From NCBI GenBank assembly GCA_024036415.1, contig JAMWET010001299.1, positions 502,001-566,000 on the forward strand: a stretch of 64,000 bases of DNA, written 5' to 3'. Within the stretch, counting starts at the first letter, position 1; each line of letters begins with the position of its first letter. Source of the DNA: Prochilodus magdalenae. Taxonomy: Eukaryota; Chordata; Actinopteri; Characiformes; Prochilodontidae. The notes under the pieces were generated by a model that saw only the letters and a program-made list of their open reading frames with translations, ran no database searches and was not told the DNA's origin. Below, in pieces: positions 36,901-46,877 of this stretch. A program made the translations under genes and the position numbers.

Positions 36901-39900
36901 GAGGCGTGTCTGTAAATGAAATACTAAAGGTGAGGCTCCTAAAAAGAATGGAAGTTGTAATAAACGAAGAGTGGACACAACAAACACTCAACAAACTTAT
37001 ATTAAGTGTAGCAGTTTTTTCTCAAGGTACTTACTTAATGAATGTCTTGTAACCAATGGCAGTTTTGACTGGTCTCTGGACCGGGCTTTTGCACAGCACT
37101 ACACATTAAGAGACGTGCATGTGCATAGTTACCTGATACACCTCCTGCCATGTAGACGGCCAGCATCACTCCGGTGGTGAAGCCAATGTGGATGGTAAGC
37201 GGTTCCCCCAAAGCCCCTCGGCTCAGGACTGTCTGGGCCACAGAGCCGCAGCCAAAGAGCTGGAACGGGACAGGGGGGAGAGATGGGGGGCAGATACAGG
37301 CACAACAAATCAGCTCTCAGAAATAAGGGGGCAGGACACAGATGAGTAATCACCTCTCCTCTCCATTGATGAAGCTTATATGAAAACTCTCTTGTTCCAC
37401 AGAAACTCAGGTCTAATTAGAAGAATCTGCTGGATCAAAGAATGGAATGGACAACAGAGAGGAGCAACAGAAGATGTCCATTCCTATATTGTTCCAGTTG
37501 GTAAATGACATTGATAGAACCCGACAGCACACTAAATATGGGCTAACTATATTTGAGTGGAGGCTCTAGCGCTGTTTTTGGGAGTTTGGCAGTGCTGGGA
37601 GAGCACGGCTAAAGGTCAAAGGACATTCAGCTAGTCCAGTGTCTTGCTCAAAAGCTTGCAAACAGGATGACCCAACCCCCTGGCTAAAATTGCTTAACTC
37701 CGCTGAGGTCACTATGGAGGTAAAAGGGTACTCTTTCTGCCAATCCTTACATTTCACTCCAATTAAAGGGCCTGTGATTTACTTATCCATTAAACCGTTA
37801 AACCCTGATAGTTTAATAGCCTGATTAGGGCTTCTCACAAATGAAACATATTAACATATATGCTAACAAGACTACATTACTGCTAAAGCTTCTGTTAACA
37901 TCAACAATTCGGCACAACACTTTATAAATGTGGCTTTAACTGCATTATTAGGACTGCTACTAGTACCTCCCCATGTAGTGCATTATTGCATGGCAGTTTT
38001 TAACCTCTTTGAACTTGTGGTTACTGTGCTCATTTATATATGTAAATTTGTATTATGTATGTAATTATGTATAATGTATGTATGTAATTTATGTATAATC
38101 ATTTATTCATATGTATAATCATTTATGTATGTAAATGAGCTCTGTTCTGATTGGCAGCCCCTTTATTTGCAAAAGCTGCCCGGGATAAAACACTCCTTAT
38201 AACTCCAGAACTATAGTGTCTTAAGATCAGTAGTTGGATATCTGGAATTGGCTGGTTTTTGTAACATCACAGGAACAATACATTCTAAATGGGTTGTTGT
38301 TGCAGCTTAGTTTCCAGCAGTGCTCTGTATCAGAGTGAATGGTATCTGTTTTTTCCCAAAGTGCATGGGCGGAGTCAAGCCTAAGAGGCTTTATGTCAAC
38401 CACTGCTTTACTCATCTCGACTCTACCTGCTTTCTGAACTTCTTTATCTTTCACTGCAGATATAGCACTATATAGCTGTTCATCATACTGACGCCGCATG
38501 GAACTGCGGTGATGTGAAGGAGACCACAGAAGAACCTGAACTTTGTTCAGAAGAACCTGATGGCAGCAAAACAGAACTTGGGATATAGTACATCAGAGTT
38601 CTGATGATGGGATAGTTCTGCTTGCTGAAAGGCAGTTGACCTGGTAGCTAGCTTTAGCATGTGTGTTCAGGATGATAGTGACGAATCTCTTCAACCAATC
38701 AGCAGGTTGCAGCCCTTTTACATTACTTTTCGATATCGCCTTGGCCCACGTAGAATGGAGGTTAAACTAAAAGTAGTACCAGGCAGTTTGCCCAGTAGAA
38801 AACCAAAAAAAGGTCAACCAAAGGTTAAGTCGAGTTGAGTGAATCCAGTACCATGATGTGGAAAAGTGGCTCATGTGTTGGTTTTTGTGGCATCACAAAA
38901 TTTAATTATTGAGAAGGGGCTATTTTTGCAAACCCTATTTATGGAGTTTATGGACCGGGTGTGAAAACTATGTTTGTGTTACATCAAACATCAAAAATGA
39001 GGAAGTGTTTTTCAAGATATGGGTCCTTTAAATAATATAAAGAATCTTTTCATGCAGCTTTAGCTATAGTATTAACTGTAACTATGTATATATACATATA
39101 TATATACATATATATATTAACTAAACACTAAATAATAAAGCTATAGCAGATGGTCCTTCATTCCAATGGTTTGACCAACAAGTGCTCTGCTTGGATGAGT
39201 ACACCAAAACTTTGGTTAACAAAGTGACTGATTGCTACACAAATCCTATTAAGTTGTCACTGCATTTACTAACTCAGTAACAGAATTCATCACATAATAT
39301 TTGTGCTCATGTTGCTAATTATGGGAGAACCGTTAATCTTTGATGGGTCAGACAGCAAATGAGGTCAGAAGAGGTTAACAACCTGAAATGAGGGGTTAAA
39401 GGAGTGAAGACGGGTCAGGAATGAATAATTACTTTAGTCATTGAGGACATATTTACTTGCTTCAGTATGTACACTCTTAAAGGGTTCCAAAATAAAATAG
39501 GGAACAAATAGTGGAACCTTTTTGATGCCAGAGAACCATTCATCAAAGTTTCTTTAAAAACCATAAACTACAGTTTCTCCGTCATAAAGAAGAACCATGT
39601 AACCATGCAAATGGTCCTTTAAATTGTCAGTGATCAATATATAACCACTCATATAAATACAAAACCTATGAGGAGCTACAGACAGTGCCCATATCATGGA
39701 AAAACACATTTCTCTCACTTTTGTAAGGGATAGAGGAGTCTGCTGTAGTATATATACACTGTTCAAGTTTCAAAAAACATCACTCGGATATAGGCTATAA
39801 ATGAACACTAAGCTGTAACAACAGCCCATTTAGAATTCACTGTTTATGTGACGTCACAAAAACCAAACCATTTACATACATATATCCATCTACCCATCCT

Positions 39901-42137
39901 ACAGCAGTGTAGCTCTGAAGTTATAAGGAATGCTTTTTGAGGCAGGCTACAGGACAGCCAATCAGAACAAAGCTCATTCACAAGTTTCAGTTATAAAGGC
40001 ACAGTAAGAACAGCCTGTTTAGTAAAGGTTGCTAATAGAAAAAGAAAGGCTGAAAAAAAGATTTTGCTGGCACATATTACCATCCAGAAGTTATAACTGG
40101 AGGTGAGAAGAAACAAAAACTGAATCACACAAAACTACAGAGTACAGGCTCTTTAAAGAAGCATTTCAGATGTTCTTTTGTAAAACAATGTAAAGGCTTG
40201 ACACCAAGCCAGTGACCACTGTGATTTCTGTCCAGGCAGTGGTTTGTAATTGTTATTACTGAGTACAAATATGGCAATATGTGCTCCTGATAACAACCAT
40301 GTTCATCAGAATTCAGCATTAGGGATGGGCGATATGATACTTCGTTTGGTGTTTTATCTCTTAATAACTTTTTAGCACAATATCCACCAAGGCTGCTCCT
40401 GCCTCTGTCCAGTACATTACATACTTCATATATGTACATGTACCCTTTTCACTTTTATAGCCTGTGGTTAACAGCCCCTCTGTATTTACTATATTAATTC
40501 ATATATGTATTATGATTAATATTTGTACCTACCCCTTAGTACATGCCTAGTACCCTGCTTACCCCAATTGTCTATTGTTAATAGGTCTTCTTATGTATAG
40601 GTCTTATGACGTGTTTATGATACTCAACACACATTACAATATTTTCATTTTAAAACTAGGATCAGACATAAATACTAGGAATAACTTTTCACTGCATTAA
40701 AGGGAAACTCTATATAACTAAATGGTAGCGGTAAACAAAGTCATTTAAAGTGGATTGGTGCTTGTTCTGTTCACTGTGGTGGTGAATGGGTACAAACACC
40801 CACCTCCTGAAACTCCCAAATAAAATGGTTAGAAATACTCGGCTGATGTCTGACAGACAGTTTCTATGGTAATTCTGTGATAAAGGTTTGGCTTAAAAGG
40901 TATTTTAATCAATTGAAAGTTTGTTTTAATCCATTACATGTAGGGTCACTGTTGGTTCAGGAAAGTAAGTAAACAGGTATATGTGTGTTGTAGACATGAA
41001 GACCCCTGGTTAACTCCTCTGAATGTCTTTGCTTACATCTCAGGGGCTGATTTTGAGCTTTTAAATGCCAATGCTATCCAAAGCATGTTCAGAAAAGCAT
41101 ATTGTGACATGATTCATCACAATAATAATAAATACGGTCATATCGCCCAGCCCTAGCTACATAAATACAATACATCACAACAATACAGTTCACACACAGA
41201 GTCCTACAACCCAAAAATCACACCACATAAACCATGTGTACTATAGATTTACACTTGTATAAAATGTCTAAATTAATTTGCTTATAGTGCCACAAAAAAG
41301 CATTTAATTTGTTTAAATATACATGTCAAGTTCATTGCACATCATAACGTGGTATTAAAGGATGTAAGGGATGCAAACAAAAAATGTCAACATACTACTG
41401 GAAACTCTATTTAAAATCAATACAAAATACAGAATTTATATTTCAAGATTAAACTCGTCACATATGAACATAAAAGTGGAATACATGCCTTCGTTGCTAT
41501 ATAACTAAACTCAAAACACACTTATTGTAAACAATAGAATTAATAAAACATACATTAAAACTGATTATACTTAAAATTAGAACTACACTGGCATGAATTC
41601 AACTATGTACCAGAAGCATGTATAAATGTACACATGTATATGTATATACAATTTTATGCCTAGATGATCATCAAATACAACATATATGTAGATATCATGT
41701 TAAAAGGCATATCTCTGTATGATATATGTTTATATATGGCTAGTTTTGCAGCATCCCATCAGCTTCTGCAGTGTACTGAAAGGACTGTTGTTGTTTGTGT
41801 CAGAAATCTTCCTGCAGGTGGTTTGAAAAGTGTTTGGCACAGTGATTCCAGAGCTGGGAGGGTTTTACTGTCATGCCAGTACCACTGCACAGTGAAACGG
41901 AGCCCCAGTGCTGGATTAAAACTCACAATGTTCATGTAGGTGCAGTTGGAGTCCTGTGGACTCTGTGAGAGACAGCTCAGCACTGTAACGCTGTTCACAG
42001 ACACAGAAACACAGCCTCCTGACACATGTACTCACTATCAGCACGAAGGTCCCGAGGATTTCCGCCAGGAACTCTTTGAGGATGTCCTGCTTGAGGGCGC
42101 ATTTCTCCCTCAGGTTCCTCCTGCTCTCCAGCTCCAT
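15744..42137 (-). CDS. aqp9: Aquaglyceroporin-9 gene, six coding exons, complete
   Basis: Plasma-membrane channel for water, glycerol, urea and other small neutral solutes. Exons 42137-42036, 37259-37133, 29276-29139, 26701-26583, 25423-25206 and 15912-15744 join to 873 nt, giving 290 residues plus stop (human AQP9 is 295). Internal exons of 127, 138, 119 and 218 nt match the aquaglyceroporin exon pattern I know from AQP3. The protein has both NPA motifs (residues 81-83 and 213-215), the filter Arg216, and the Asp217 and DRKNMGAP loop typical of glycerol-conducting members. NAT at 139-141 is a potential N-glycosylation site in an extracellular loop, shared with human AQP9. Neighbours lipc and aldh1a2 match mammalian synteny. 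Teleosts have more than one aqp9 copy; which one this is was not resolved. Confidence 0.95.
18806..19453. mobile_element. hAT-type non-autonomous element with 8-bp target duplication
   Basis: Perfect 11-bp terminal inverted repeats, CAGTGGTGGAC (18806-18816) and GTCCACCACTG (19443-19453), are flanked by an exact 8-bp direct repeat TATTTTAC (18798-18805 and 19454-19461). The length of the duplication is diagnostic of hAT elements. Subterminal sequence (TACTGGAGTTCC..., GTACTTAAGTA; ACTGAAGTACAG on the other side) is typical of a widespread fish family. There is no transposase frame inside. A SINE is nested in it (18920-19070). Confidence 0.88.
18920..19070 (+). mobile_element. SINE fragment nested in the hAT element
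   Basis: GAGTCCTTGGGCAAGACTCC, then CCTTGTATGTAGCTCTGGAT and GAGCGTCAGCTAAAT match the conserved core/tail ('GTCGCTCTGGATAAGAGCGTCTGCTAAAT') of fish SINEs that share LINE-2-type tails. ATCATTT occurs on both sides (18913-18919 and 19071-19077), a plausible target duplication. Confidence 0.65.
19689..19772. repeat. 22-bp tandem repeat, about 4 copies
   Basis: Unit GCAGTCCCGACTGACTCTCA plus CA, three near-perfect copies and a final one with CCTG. Confidence 0.95.
21230..21600. mobile_element. Decayed DNA-transposon fragment
   Basis: Phrases such as ATTAAGGTCAGAACTTTGAC, TTGGTTATTCCAAACCATTG and CTTGACCCAACAGTAATTCA resemble non-coding or transposase-derived stretches of common fish Tc1-like elements ('AAGGTCAGGACTTTGACTTGGCCATTCCAAAACATT'). 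No termini or coding frame could be defined. The assignment rests on memory of the family. Confidence 0.4.
21715..21911. repeat. 45-bp minisatellite, about 4.4 copies (left part)
   Basis: Unit of 45 bp made of three TGACCAGG words (AATGACCAGGTTTAACTRGG, TCCTGACCAGGG, TTCTGACCAGGGT). It continues at 22575-22620 after the LINE insertion. Confidence 0.95.
21912..22574 (+). mobile_element. 5'-truncated LINE, C-terminus of reverse-transcriptase ORF plus 3' tail
   Basis: Plus-strand reading from about 21972 gives [40 protein letters not shown] and [10 protein letters not shown] then a stop. This is the conserved end of LINE ORF2 ('HP...LFxLLPSGRRYRSIxxRTxRLxNSFFPxAIRLLN'). A non-coding 3' part follows, with AAATAAAA at 22543 and a terminal (CTTGAA)n tail at 22555-22574. 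It sits inside the 45-bp minisatellite, so it inserted after the array formed. The clade was not assigned. Confidence 0.85.
22575..22620. repeat. 45-bp minisatellite (right remnant, one unit)
   Basis: One further unit TTCTGACCAGGGTTCTGACC...AACTGGGT, directly after the LINE tail. It belongs to the array at 21715-21911. Confidence 0.9.
24253..24912 (+). other. Unrecognised spliced-looking reading frames inside aqp9 intron 5
   Basis: Antisense to aqp9. An ATG at 24253 opens nine codons ending ATGGG|GTAAGA (24280). A strong acceptor (TTTTCTTTTTTGCTTAG) precedes 24406. The two join in frame to a 52-codon frame ending TGA at 24534-24536 (starts [20 protein letters not shown]). A second frame begins ATG at 24534 and reaches AAG|GTAGCA near 24612. 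A third open block of 47 codons, 24772-24912, has a long pyrimidine tract plus CAG before it and AAG|GTATGG after it, in phase with the second frame. I recognise no domain. It could be a small gene, a decayed one, or chance in AT-rich DNA. Confidence 0.2.
25206..25423 (-). CDS. aqp9: aqp9 exon 5: second NPA motif, TM4-TM5
   Basis: 218 nt, GATGCAG|GTGGTT to TTCAG|GTATAG. It encodes [40 protein letters not shown] and [20 protein letters not shown]. The NPARD at 213-217 carries the selectivity-filter Arg and the Asp characteristic of aquaglyceroporins. Confidence 0.96.
26583..26701 (-). CDS. aqp9: aqp9 exon 4: extracellular loop C
   Basis: 119 nt, CTGCAG|ATGCCC to CAG|GTGAG. It encodes [20 protein letters not shown] and [19 protein letters not shown], aligned with human GENATAHIFATYPAPYLSLANAF. 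It is below the usual length cut-off for open-frame tracks and was found by translating between splice sites. Confidence 0.95.
27925..28035. mobile_element. Small dispersed repeat of the CACTCTTAAA/GGTTCT type
   Basis: Starts CACACTCTTAAAAGAACTTT and ends in GAACCTAAAGTGGTTCTTCC. Related copies lie at about 39468-39580, 45600-45812 and 61850-61945. All share ACTCTTAAA-like ends or AGAACC/GGTTCT words, suggesting a miniature inverted-repeat family. Confidence 0.45.
29139..29276 (-). CDS. aqp9: aqp9 exon 3: first NPA motif and TM3
   Basis: 138 nt, TTGCAG|GAGGAC to TATG|GTGAG. It encodes [20 protein letters not shown] and then [23 protein letters not shown] is at residues 81-83; GHVNPAVS is the first pore half-helix. 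Confidence 0.96.
29655..30112. mobile_element. Miniature inverted-repeat element with AGGACCTATT ends
   Basis: Left end AGGACCTATTATACTCATTT and right end AGAATAGGTCCT are inverted relatives. Internal words CTTCAGTTTTCCCACAACAT and TTTTTCCTATACTGTA recur at about 17675-17715, so this is a dispersed family. No target duplication was identified and there is no coding capacity. Confidence 0.5.
33258..33330. repeat. Foldback repeat, TTCCAACTTAAATAGTGC...GCATTTAAGGTGAAA
   Basis: The two ends are imperfect inverted repeats. Single arms recur at about 11145 (TTCCATCTTAAATGATCC), 27000 (CCACCTTAAATGGTGTAGCA), 43370 (TTCCACCTTAAATGCTACAG) and 52660 (TTCCACCTATAAAGCATTA). Looks like a dispersed miniature element. 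Confidence 0.5.
34549..34765. repeat. Tandem repeat, about 54 bp, 4 copies
   Basis: Unit GCTGGAACATTGCTGTGAGG followed by RTTTGATTGAGCATTAGTAA and GGTCAGGTACTGAT. The second copy is the most diverged (GATGGAACATCTCTGTATAG). Confidence 0.9.
35301..35980. repeat. 20-bp minisatellite, 34 copies, with higher-order duplication
   Basis: Thirty-four head-to-tail units of RYCTACAGTGTAYCCTGCMA with no indels: unit k starts at 35301+20(k-1). Variation is confined to a few positions (first two bases, TACAG/TATAG/TACAT, CC/TC, AA/CA). Units 20-25 (35681-35800) are repeated as units 28-33 (35841-35960) with one difference, a 160-bp higher-order step. The unit has no stop in any plus frame, which creates a spurious 235-codon frame. 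Confidence 0.98.
37133..37259 (-). CDS. aqp9: aqp9 exon 2: TM1-TM2
   Basis: 127 nt, TTCCAG|CTCTTT to TCAG|GTAACT. It encodes [20 protein letters not shown], then [20 protein letters not shown], aligned with human LGCGCVAQAILSRG and INVGFSMAVAMAIYVAGGVSG. Confidence 0.95.
37260..42035 (-). other. aqp9 intron 1 (4.8 kb)
   Basis: Carries a DR1 nuclear-receptor-like site (37613-37625), a DR5-like site (38811-38827), copies of dispersed repeats with ATGTAAATGAGCTCTGTTCT (38125) and GTGACGTCACAAAAACCAAA (39849), a TA-repeat (39083-39120) and a hAT-like element (40320-41155). No exon was seen. Confidence 0.75.
40320..41155. mobile_element. hAT-like miniature element with TAGGGMTGGGCGATATGA ends
   Basis: Left TAGGGATGGGCGATATGA and right (inverted) TAGGGCTGGGCGATATGA differ by one base. 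These termini are typical of an abundant fish hAT-type non-autonomous family. Flanking 8-mers do not match, so the target duplication has decayed. There is no coding frame. Confidence 0.65.
42036..42137 (-). CDS. aqp9: aqp9 exon 1: N-terminus and start of TM1
   Basis: The ATG at 42137 sits in a good context (AGAGAGATGG). It opens [20 protein letters not shown] and continues [14 protein letters not shown], aligning with human LVLKSSLAKETLSEFLGTFILI. It is 34 codons long and ends in phase 0 at ATA|GTGAGT. The frame stays open upstream through the TATA box region, so an earlier ATG at 42269 is rejected as lying in the promoter. Confidence 0.93.
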
Positions 42138-42300
42138 CTCTCTCTGCTCTGAGCGCTGCTGTGAACGTGCGCTGCGCGCTCCCGAGAAGCGGCTCAGGGT
42201 AAGGACACGCCCACCACCGCGGTATTTATATATTTCTACCTGTATTCCTGTAAAGCCCCGCCCCCTCATCCACGATTGGTCAGTAGTATTCCGCCTCCGG
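42138..42300 (-). promoter_or_regulatory. aqp9 core promoter
   Basis: Reading minus strand toward the ATG: inverted CCAAT (ATTGG on plus, 42275-42279), GC box GGGGCGGGG (within 42255-42265), TATA box AAATATATAAATACC (42222-42234), a CACCC/KLF-type GGTGGGCGTGTCC (about 42202-42214), then a GC-rich leader to the ATG at 42137. Transcription start would be near 42195, giving a 5' UTR of about 60 bases. The elements are seen; their use is inferred. Confidence 0.7.
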
Positions 42301-45300
42301 CATTGGCCTAAGATGTCTTAGGCCAGACAGTCTTCTATTTTCTGAAAGCTTGAGAAGACCTCCAAAACAGTTAATAATAAAAATAATAATAATTAAAAAT
42401 AAATAAATAAATAAATAATAATAATAATCGCTATTCAAGCTGCTTTTGCACGGAACTAATACTAAATTGTTTTTAAGCCTACATTTTTGGTAAATGCTAT
42501 TTTTGGCCCTGAGCTCCTGGTATAACCTTTGTGTGGGTTTGTGTACCAAAAATTCATTCCTTATTTTACAAACCTCTCATTATACCTTAGAACTGACTGT
42601 TTCTGTTGCTGTGCTTTCGAGACTGATATATATGCCCTGCTATGATTGGCTGCTGTGAACTGTTGTTTTTTAAAGATGCCATAGAATAATTTAAATTGTC
42701 ATAGCTAAACATTATTATTATTATTATTATGAGCTGGAACATAAACAGAGTGGCAGTCTGTAATGTAATTTAGAGTTTTAGACCAGTAGCAGAACTTTAA
42801 AGTCTATTCTAATAGATGCAGGGTGCCAGTGCAGCTTCTTCAGATCAGGAGTGATATGAGCTGTTTAGTGCTTGTTAGGATTTGAGCTGCTGACTGTATG
42901 AGTTGTAGGGGACAGACTGTTTTCTCAGGAACCCCAGTAAGAAGAGCACTACAGTAATCGATTCCGCTTAACAAATGCAGGACATTTCAGGCTCTTGTCA
43001 GTCACAGTACTGAAGCTGTTAATAACAACAGTATTACCATGTTCAGGCATTCTCTCTTCACAGCTAACTCTAATATTACAGAGAAAGAGAGAAAAGGCAG
43101 ATACTGAAAAGACATTGTCAGTCTCATTAGGAGCACTTACTTCCCTGCTGTTGATATAACTTACCTGTCCGTTGTTTACTTCCATCCAGTCTGAGTAAAG
43201 TGCATAGAACTGACATGTCATAACTCTCAATGACTGTTGTTCCCACAAATATAAATCCTTTAAATGGACTAAAAAATAAGTTACATAACAATCCTGATTT
43301 GAGAGATCTATCGTTCCAGGATATGGATGGGCTGTTGGCTCCTTTTTATATCTATTATTTAAATGTTCTGTTCCACCTTAAATGCTACAGCCTGTACTGG
43401 TGCCAGCATGTAACTGTAGCTCCGTTTCACACGATGCAGTAAAATATAACAAGATTAAATATACAAAATGTAAAGAAGATAAAAACAAAAGATAAAATAC
43501 ATACACAGACATAATAATATCACTAAAATATGTAGGAATGAGTTGGAATGAATTAGTGGACTGTAGACTAATAGAAATGGGCATGTTTCTGTAACAGCTA
43601 ATGTGAGTCTGATTATAGAAAAGGAGTGTAAAGTAGCACAAGACCAAAAAATTAAATAGAAAAGGGTAAAGTGTGGCTGAAGCAGTTGTGAGAGGCCTCG
43701 ACTTGACCCACTCCATGTTAGAGAACAGGACGTCACCTTCAGCTCCCACATCTTTAACAAGATCCTGGATAACTTCCATTCAGAGTACTGAGTCTGCTCT
43801 GAGCGTTTCGCTTCGGGCAGTTTCTCAAATCTGAACAATATCAAACAGTGTTTAACACTGTCGAGACAGAAGACAGGAGGAGCTCCACCTTTATGAGCAT
43901 CACAACCCCAACAGCTACCATGCAGCTGTGCTGTGTGATTTTACTTTATTTAATTTTTTTACTGTTTCATAGTGAGAAACACCTTTTACTGGAGTAAAGG
44001 TAACTAACATAGCTAAGTAAATAGTATAGTCATAGGGTGGAGCTTATTAACACAGGTTCATTCCATTTTCCTGTCTCTGTGTTTTAACATGTTTTAACAT
44101 GTCTCACTATAAACCAGCCAATCAGAGCAGAGGGCATCAAATTACTCATGAGCTCACCAAAATAGGAAAATGGTAGTGTATAAAGCTGCATCTGGGCATT
44201 TTATCCTAGTCTATTTACACAGGGGTTCTTTTCCTGACAATGACTCCATTTTACCAAAAAACATTTTATCACAGTACAGTTCAAACGCTGAATAAATACA
44301 CTACGTTCTATGGGGCCTTTTAAAGGCCAAAGTTACCGCACTTTAACGTATGTGTTCTCACGTGTTGTCCAGCAGGAGGAGCTGAAAATGTAAATTAAAA
44401 GTACTGAATTAAAAAAAGCCAGAGGATAGCTCTTTGTACAAACAGAAACAGGTAAACATACAACAAACTATAAACACACACTGCCACCGTTTGCTAATCT
44501 TTCTGTATTTTGTGTAACTGCTTTTCCCTTTTTTTCATGGCCCTTATAGAAAAGATCAATGTTAAGACAGTAAGACTGCTCCTGCGGTGGTGTATAATTC
44601 CTCAATATTCCCCTTTACCACTCTACATGTCCACACCTCTCTATTACTACAGCCACACAAACTAGTAGTGCAATAATACATAGTCTCTCACTTAAAAGGT
44701 CAACCATCATGGTCACCTCACAGAGTGCTTGGGTGCATAACCCCCTTCCTTCCCTTCCCAGAGTCTCTCTGTACCAAGGGTTTTGAAATGTCCACCATCC
44801 CAGTCAATCCAGATGTCTTCAGCTCGGCCATGGCCACCCCAGTTGGTGCACTGGAGAGAGGAGGCCGAGTGCTGCATCCTCTTTCTTCACCTTTAAAGCT
44901 CCTTGTGTAATGCTCCTCTGTGATGGGGCCCTGGCTCTCTGTTTCGGCTGCCCCAGGTGAAGCTGGACGGTGCAGTGAGCTGGCCTGCTTTCACTGTCTG
45001 CATCCTCGCTGCTGGCTTGTTTGCTAAGCTTATACTACTATCCTATACAACCAAGTAAGAGGCCTCACTCATAATGAAACATTAGATTAAATCAACAGTG
45101 TGGTTAATGTGCACATACAGTCAGGAGTTCTTTTAAACATATAAGGACAAAATAAACAAACACTACGTAAAACTGAAAACTGAATTTAAAATTACAAACT
45201 GAATAAACAATAATGTGTATTCAAATGTGTCACAGTTTGTTCCCTGTAGAGGATGTATTTTTAGAATGTATATTAGAAAACCATTAAATTCTTTCTAGTC

Positions 45301-46756
45301 TTTGCATTCTTCAGATATTAGAAACTTTATAGTATGTATATTAATTAAAGACACAACACAACACAAAAGTGACACCTCTATCAAGTGAGTCTTAATGATT
45401 GGAATTCATTTTAATGCATTACGGTAAAGACAAATAGAATAAGATAGAAAAATAAAAAGACTTGAAATATAAAAATAATTAATGAATTTAACATAAATCT
45501 ATACTTAAAGTTTGTGCATTTAGCTTAGAATTGTTACAACTAGCATGTAACTCTAATTCTAGGCATTTTTAAAAGATGGATCTTCACTGCCCTTTTCTTG
45601 TTTTATTTAGAATTATGATTTCTATAAAGACCCATGCGTTCTTAGCTTGGTGAAATACGATTCAGAACCTTTTTGGAAACGGATGAACATTTATTTCTCC
45701 AATCAAAAAATCAATTAAGCATAAAATGATTCTATCTAGAACTCATGGTTCTAAACAGAACCATTACCTCTACTAAAGTAGCACTGAAGAAAGAATCCTT
45801 TTAAGAGTATAAGCAATATTATTTTGGAGTCGTATACTAAAGGGGGGCATGCCCATATGTCCGGGGGGATTTCTTATTGTCTAGCCTACGTTTCATTTCC
45901 AACAGCGTGTGCATCACAAAACTTGTGGATCAAATTAGTAATCAAATTAGCATCCTTTTCATACCGAGTATTTTCTACTACAGTCTCTAGAACAGTTCTC
46001 TCTCTCTTTCTCCTTTTCTCTCTGAAAGGTCTGAGAGGACAGCAGGTAACTGAATGGCTTCTGCTACCTGTGCATTATCTGGTGAGCTCCGAGTGCCTTT
46101 CTGGACTGGGATAAGGTGGCAATTTCTACTGTGGGTTTGCAGAACATGGATTTCACCAAAGCTGGTTAGAGGTCCTTGTACCAGAGCTGTATAAATCTGG
46201 TTACTTCAATGAGTTAAAAGAAAGAGTCAGTTCTAAATGGAGAGATGATCTCTCTGTCCCTGAGGGACATACAGCCTTCAAGGATGCTACCAGAGACTTC
46301 TGCCCAAGTGCTTTTGGGACCTCCAATACAGGACCCTACACTGTGTAATGCCCACTAAACACTGTGTCATAATTTAACCCTGCTCACTGTGCTGTATGTT
46401 CTGTCACAAGCCTAAAGTCTTCTCTGAGTGTCCCAGACTCCACTCTTTGAACTAGCTGAAGTCGTTTAGACAGGCCTCTGATGGACACTACCCTTCTAAA
46501 ACTGTCTCAGGCGTTAGTGGAATCACGCATAAGAGTGGAATGTGTGTTCTACCTGAGCACTCTGAATGTCTCTGTGTTGATGGGGGTTTAGTGTCTGTGG
46601 ATAATACTGGATTGTTGTTGTTTCATTAGTGATCTTTCCTAATTTTATTCTGTATTCTCCTCAACTCTTATTCCTCTGTTCTTTTAGTCTCTTTTAGATG
46701 TAGAACTTTATTAGAATATGATGGTTTAATAAAGGGGTTTTAAAGTCAATGTCAAA
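42301..46756. other. aqp9-aldh1a2 intergenic region, aqp9 side
   Basis: Short AAT/ATT runs (42375-42428 and 42713-42730), dispersed repeat copies (42545-42690, 43360-43440, 44040-44290, 45600-45812) and a GC-richer stretch at 44730-45040 with no recognised coding content. No host gene was seen. Confidence 0.65.
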
Positions 46757-46757
46757 A

Positions 46758-46838
46758 TCTCTCTCTCTCTCTCTCTCTCTCTGTCTATATATATATATAT
46801 ATATATTTTTTTTTTTTATATATATATATATATATATT
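46758..46838. repeat. (CT)n-(TA)n-T12-(TA)n compound microsatellite
   Basis: About 12 CT units, then about 10 TA units, a run of T, and another 10 TA units. The TA arms can pair as a hairpin or cruciform. Confidence 0.95.
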
Positions 46839-46877
46839 GTCTTTCTAGTTTTTACTCCCTGTTATCACTCCTCTTGT

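Larger units (their letters stand above)
29277..37132 (-). other. aqp9 intron 2 (7.9 kb)
   Basis: Contains a miniature element (29655-30112), a foldback repeat (33258-33330), a 54-bp tandem repeat (34549-34765) and the 20-bp minisatellite (35301-35980). A plus-strand stretch at 32800-33150 has somewhat higher GC and an open frame on the minus strand but no recognised domain. Confidence 0.75.

Noticed and set aside
42138..42269. In-frame N-terminal extension of aqp9 from an ATG at 42269
   Set aside because: It would place the TATA box and GC box inside the coding sequence. The ATG at 42137 matches the start of other aquaglyceroporins.
43378..43844. Minus-strand frames of 129-133 codons
   Set aside because: Overlap each other in different frames with AT-rich hydrophobic translation and no family resemblance. 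A foldback repeat arm overlaps one end.
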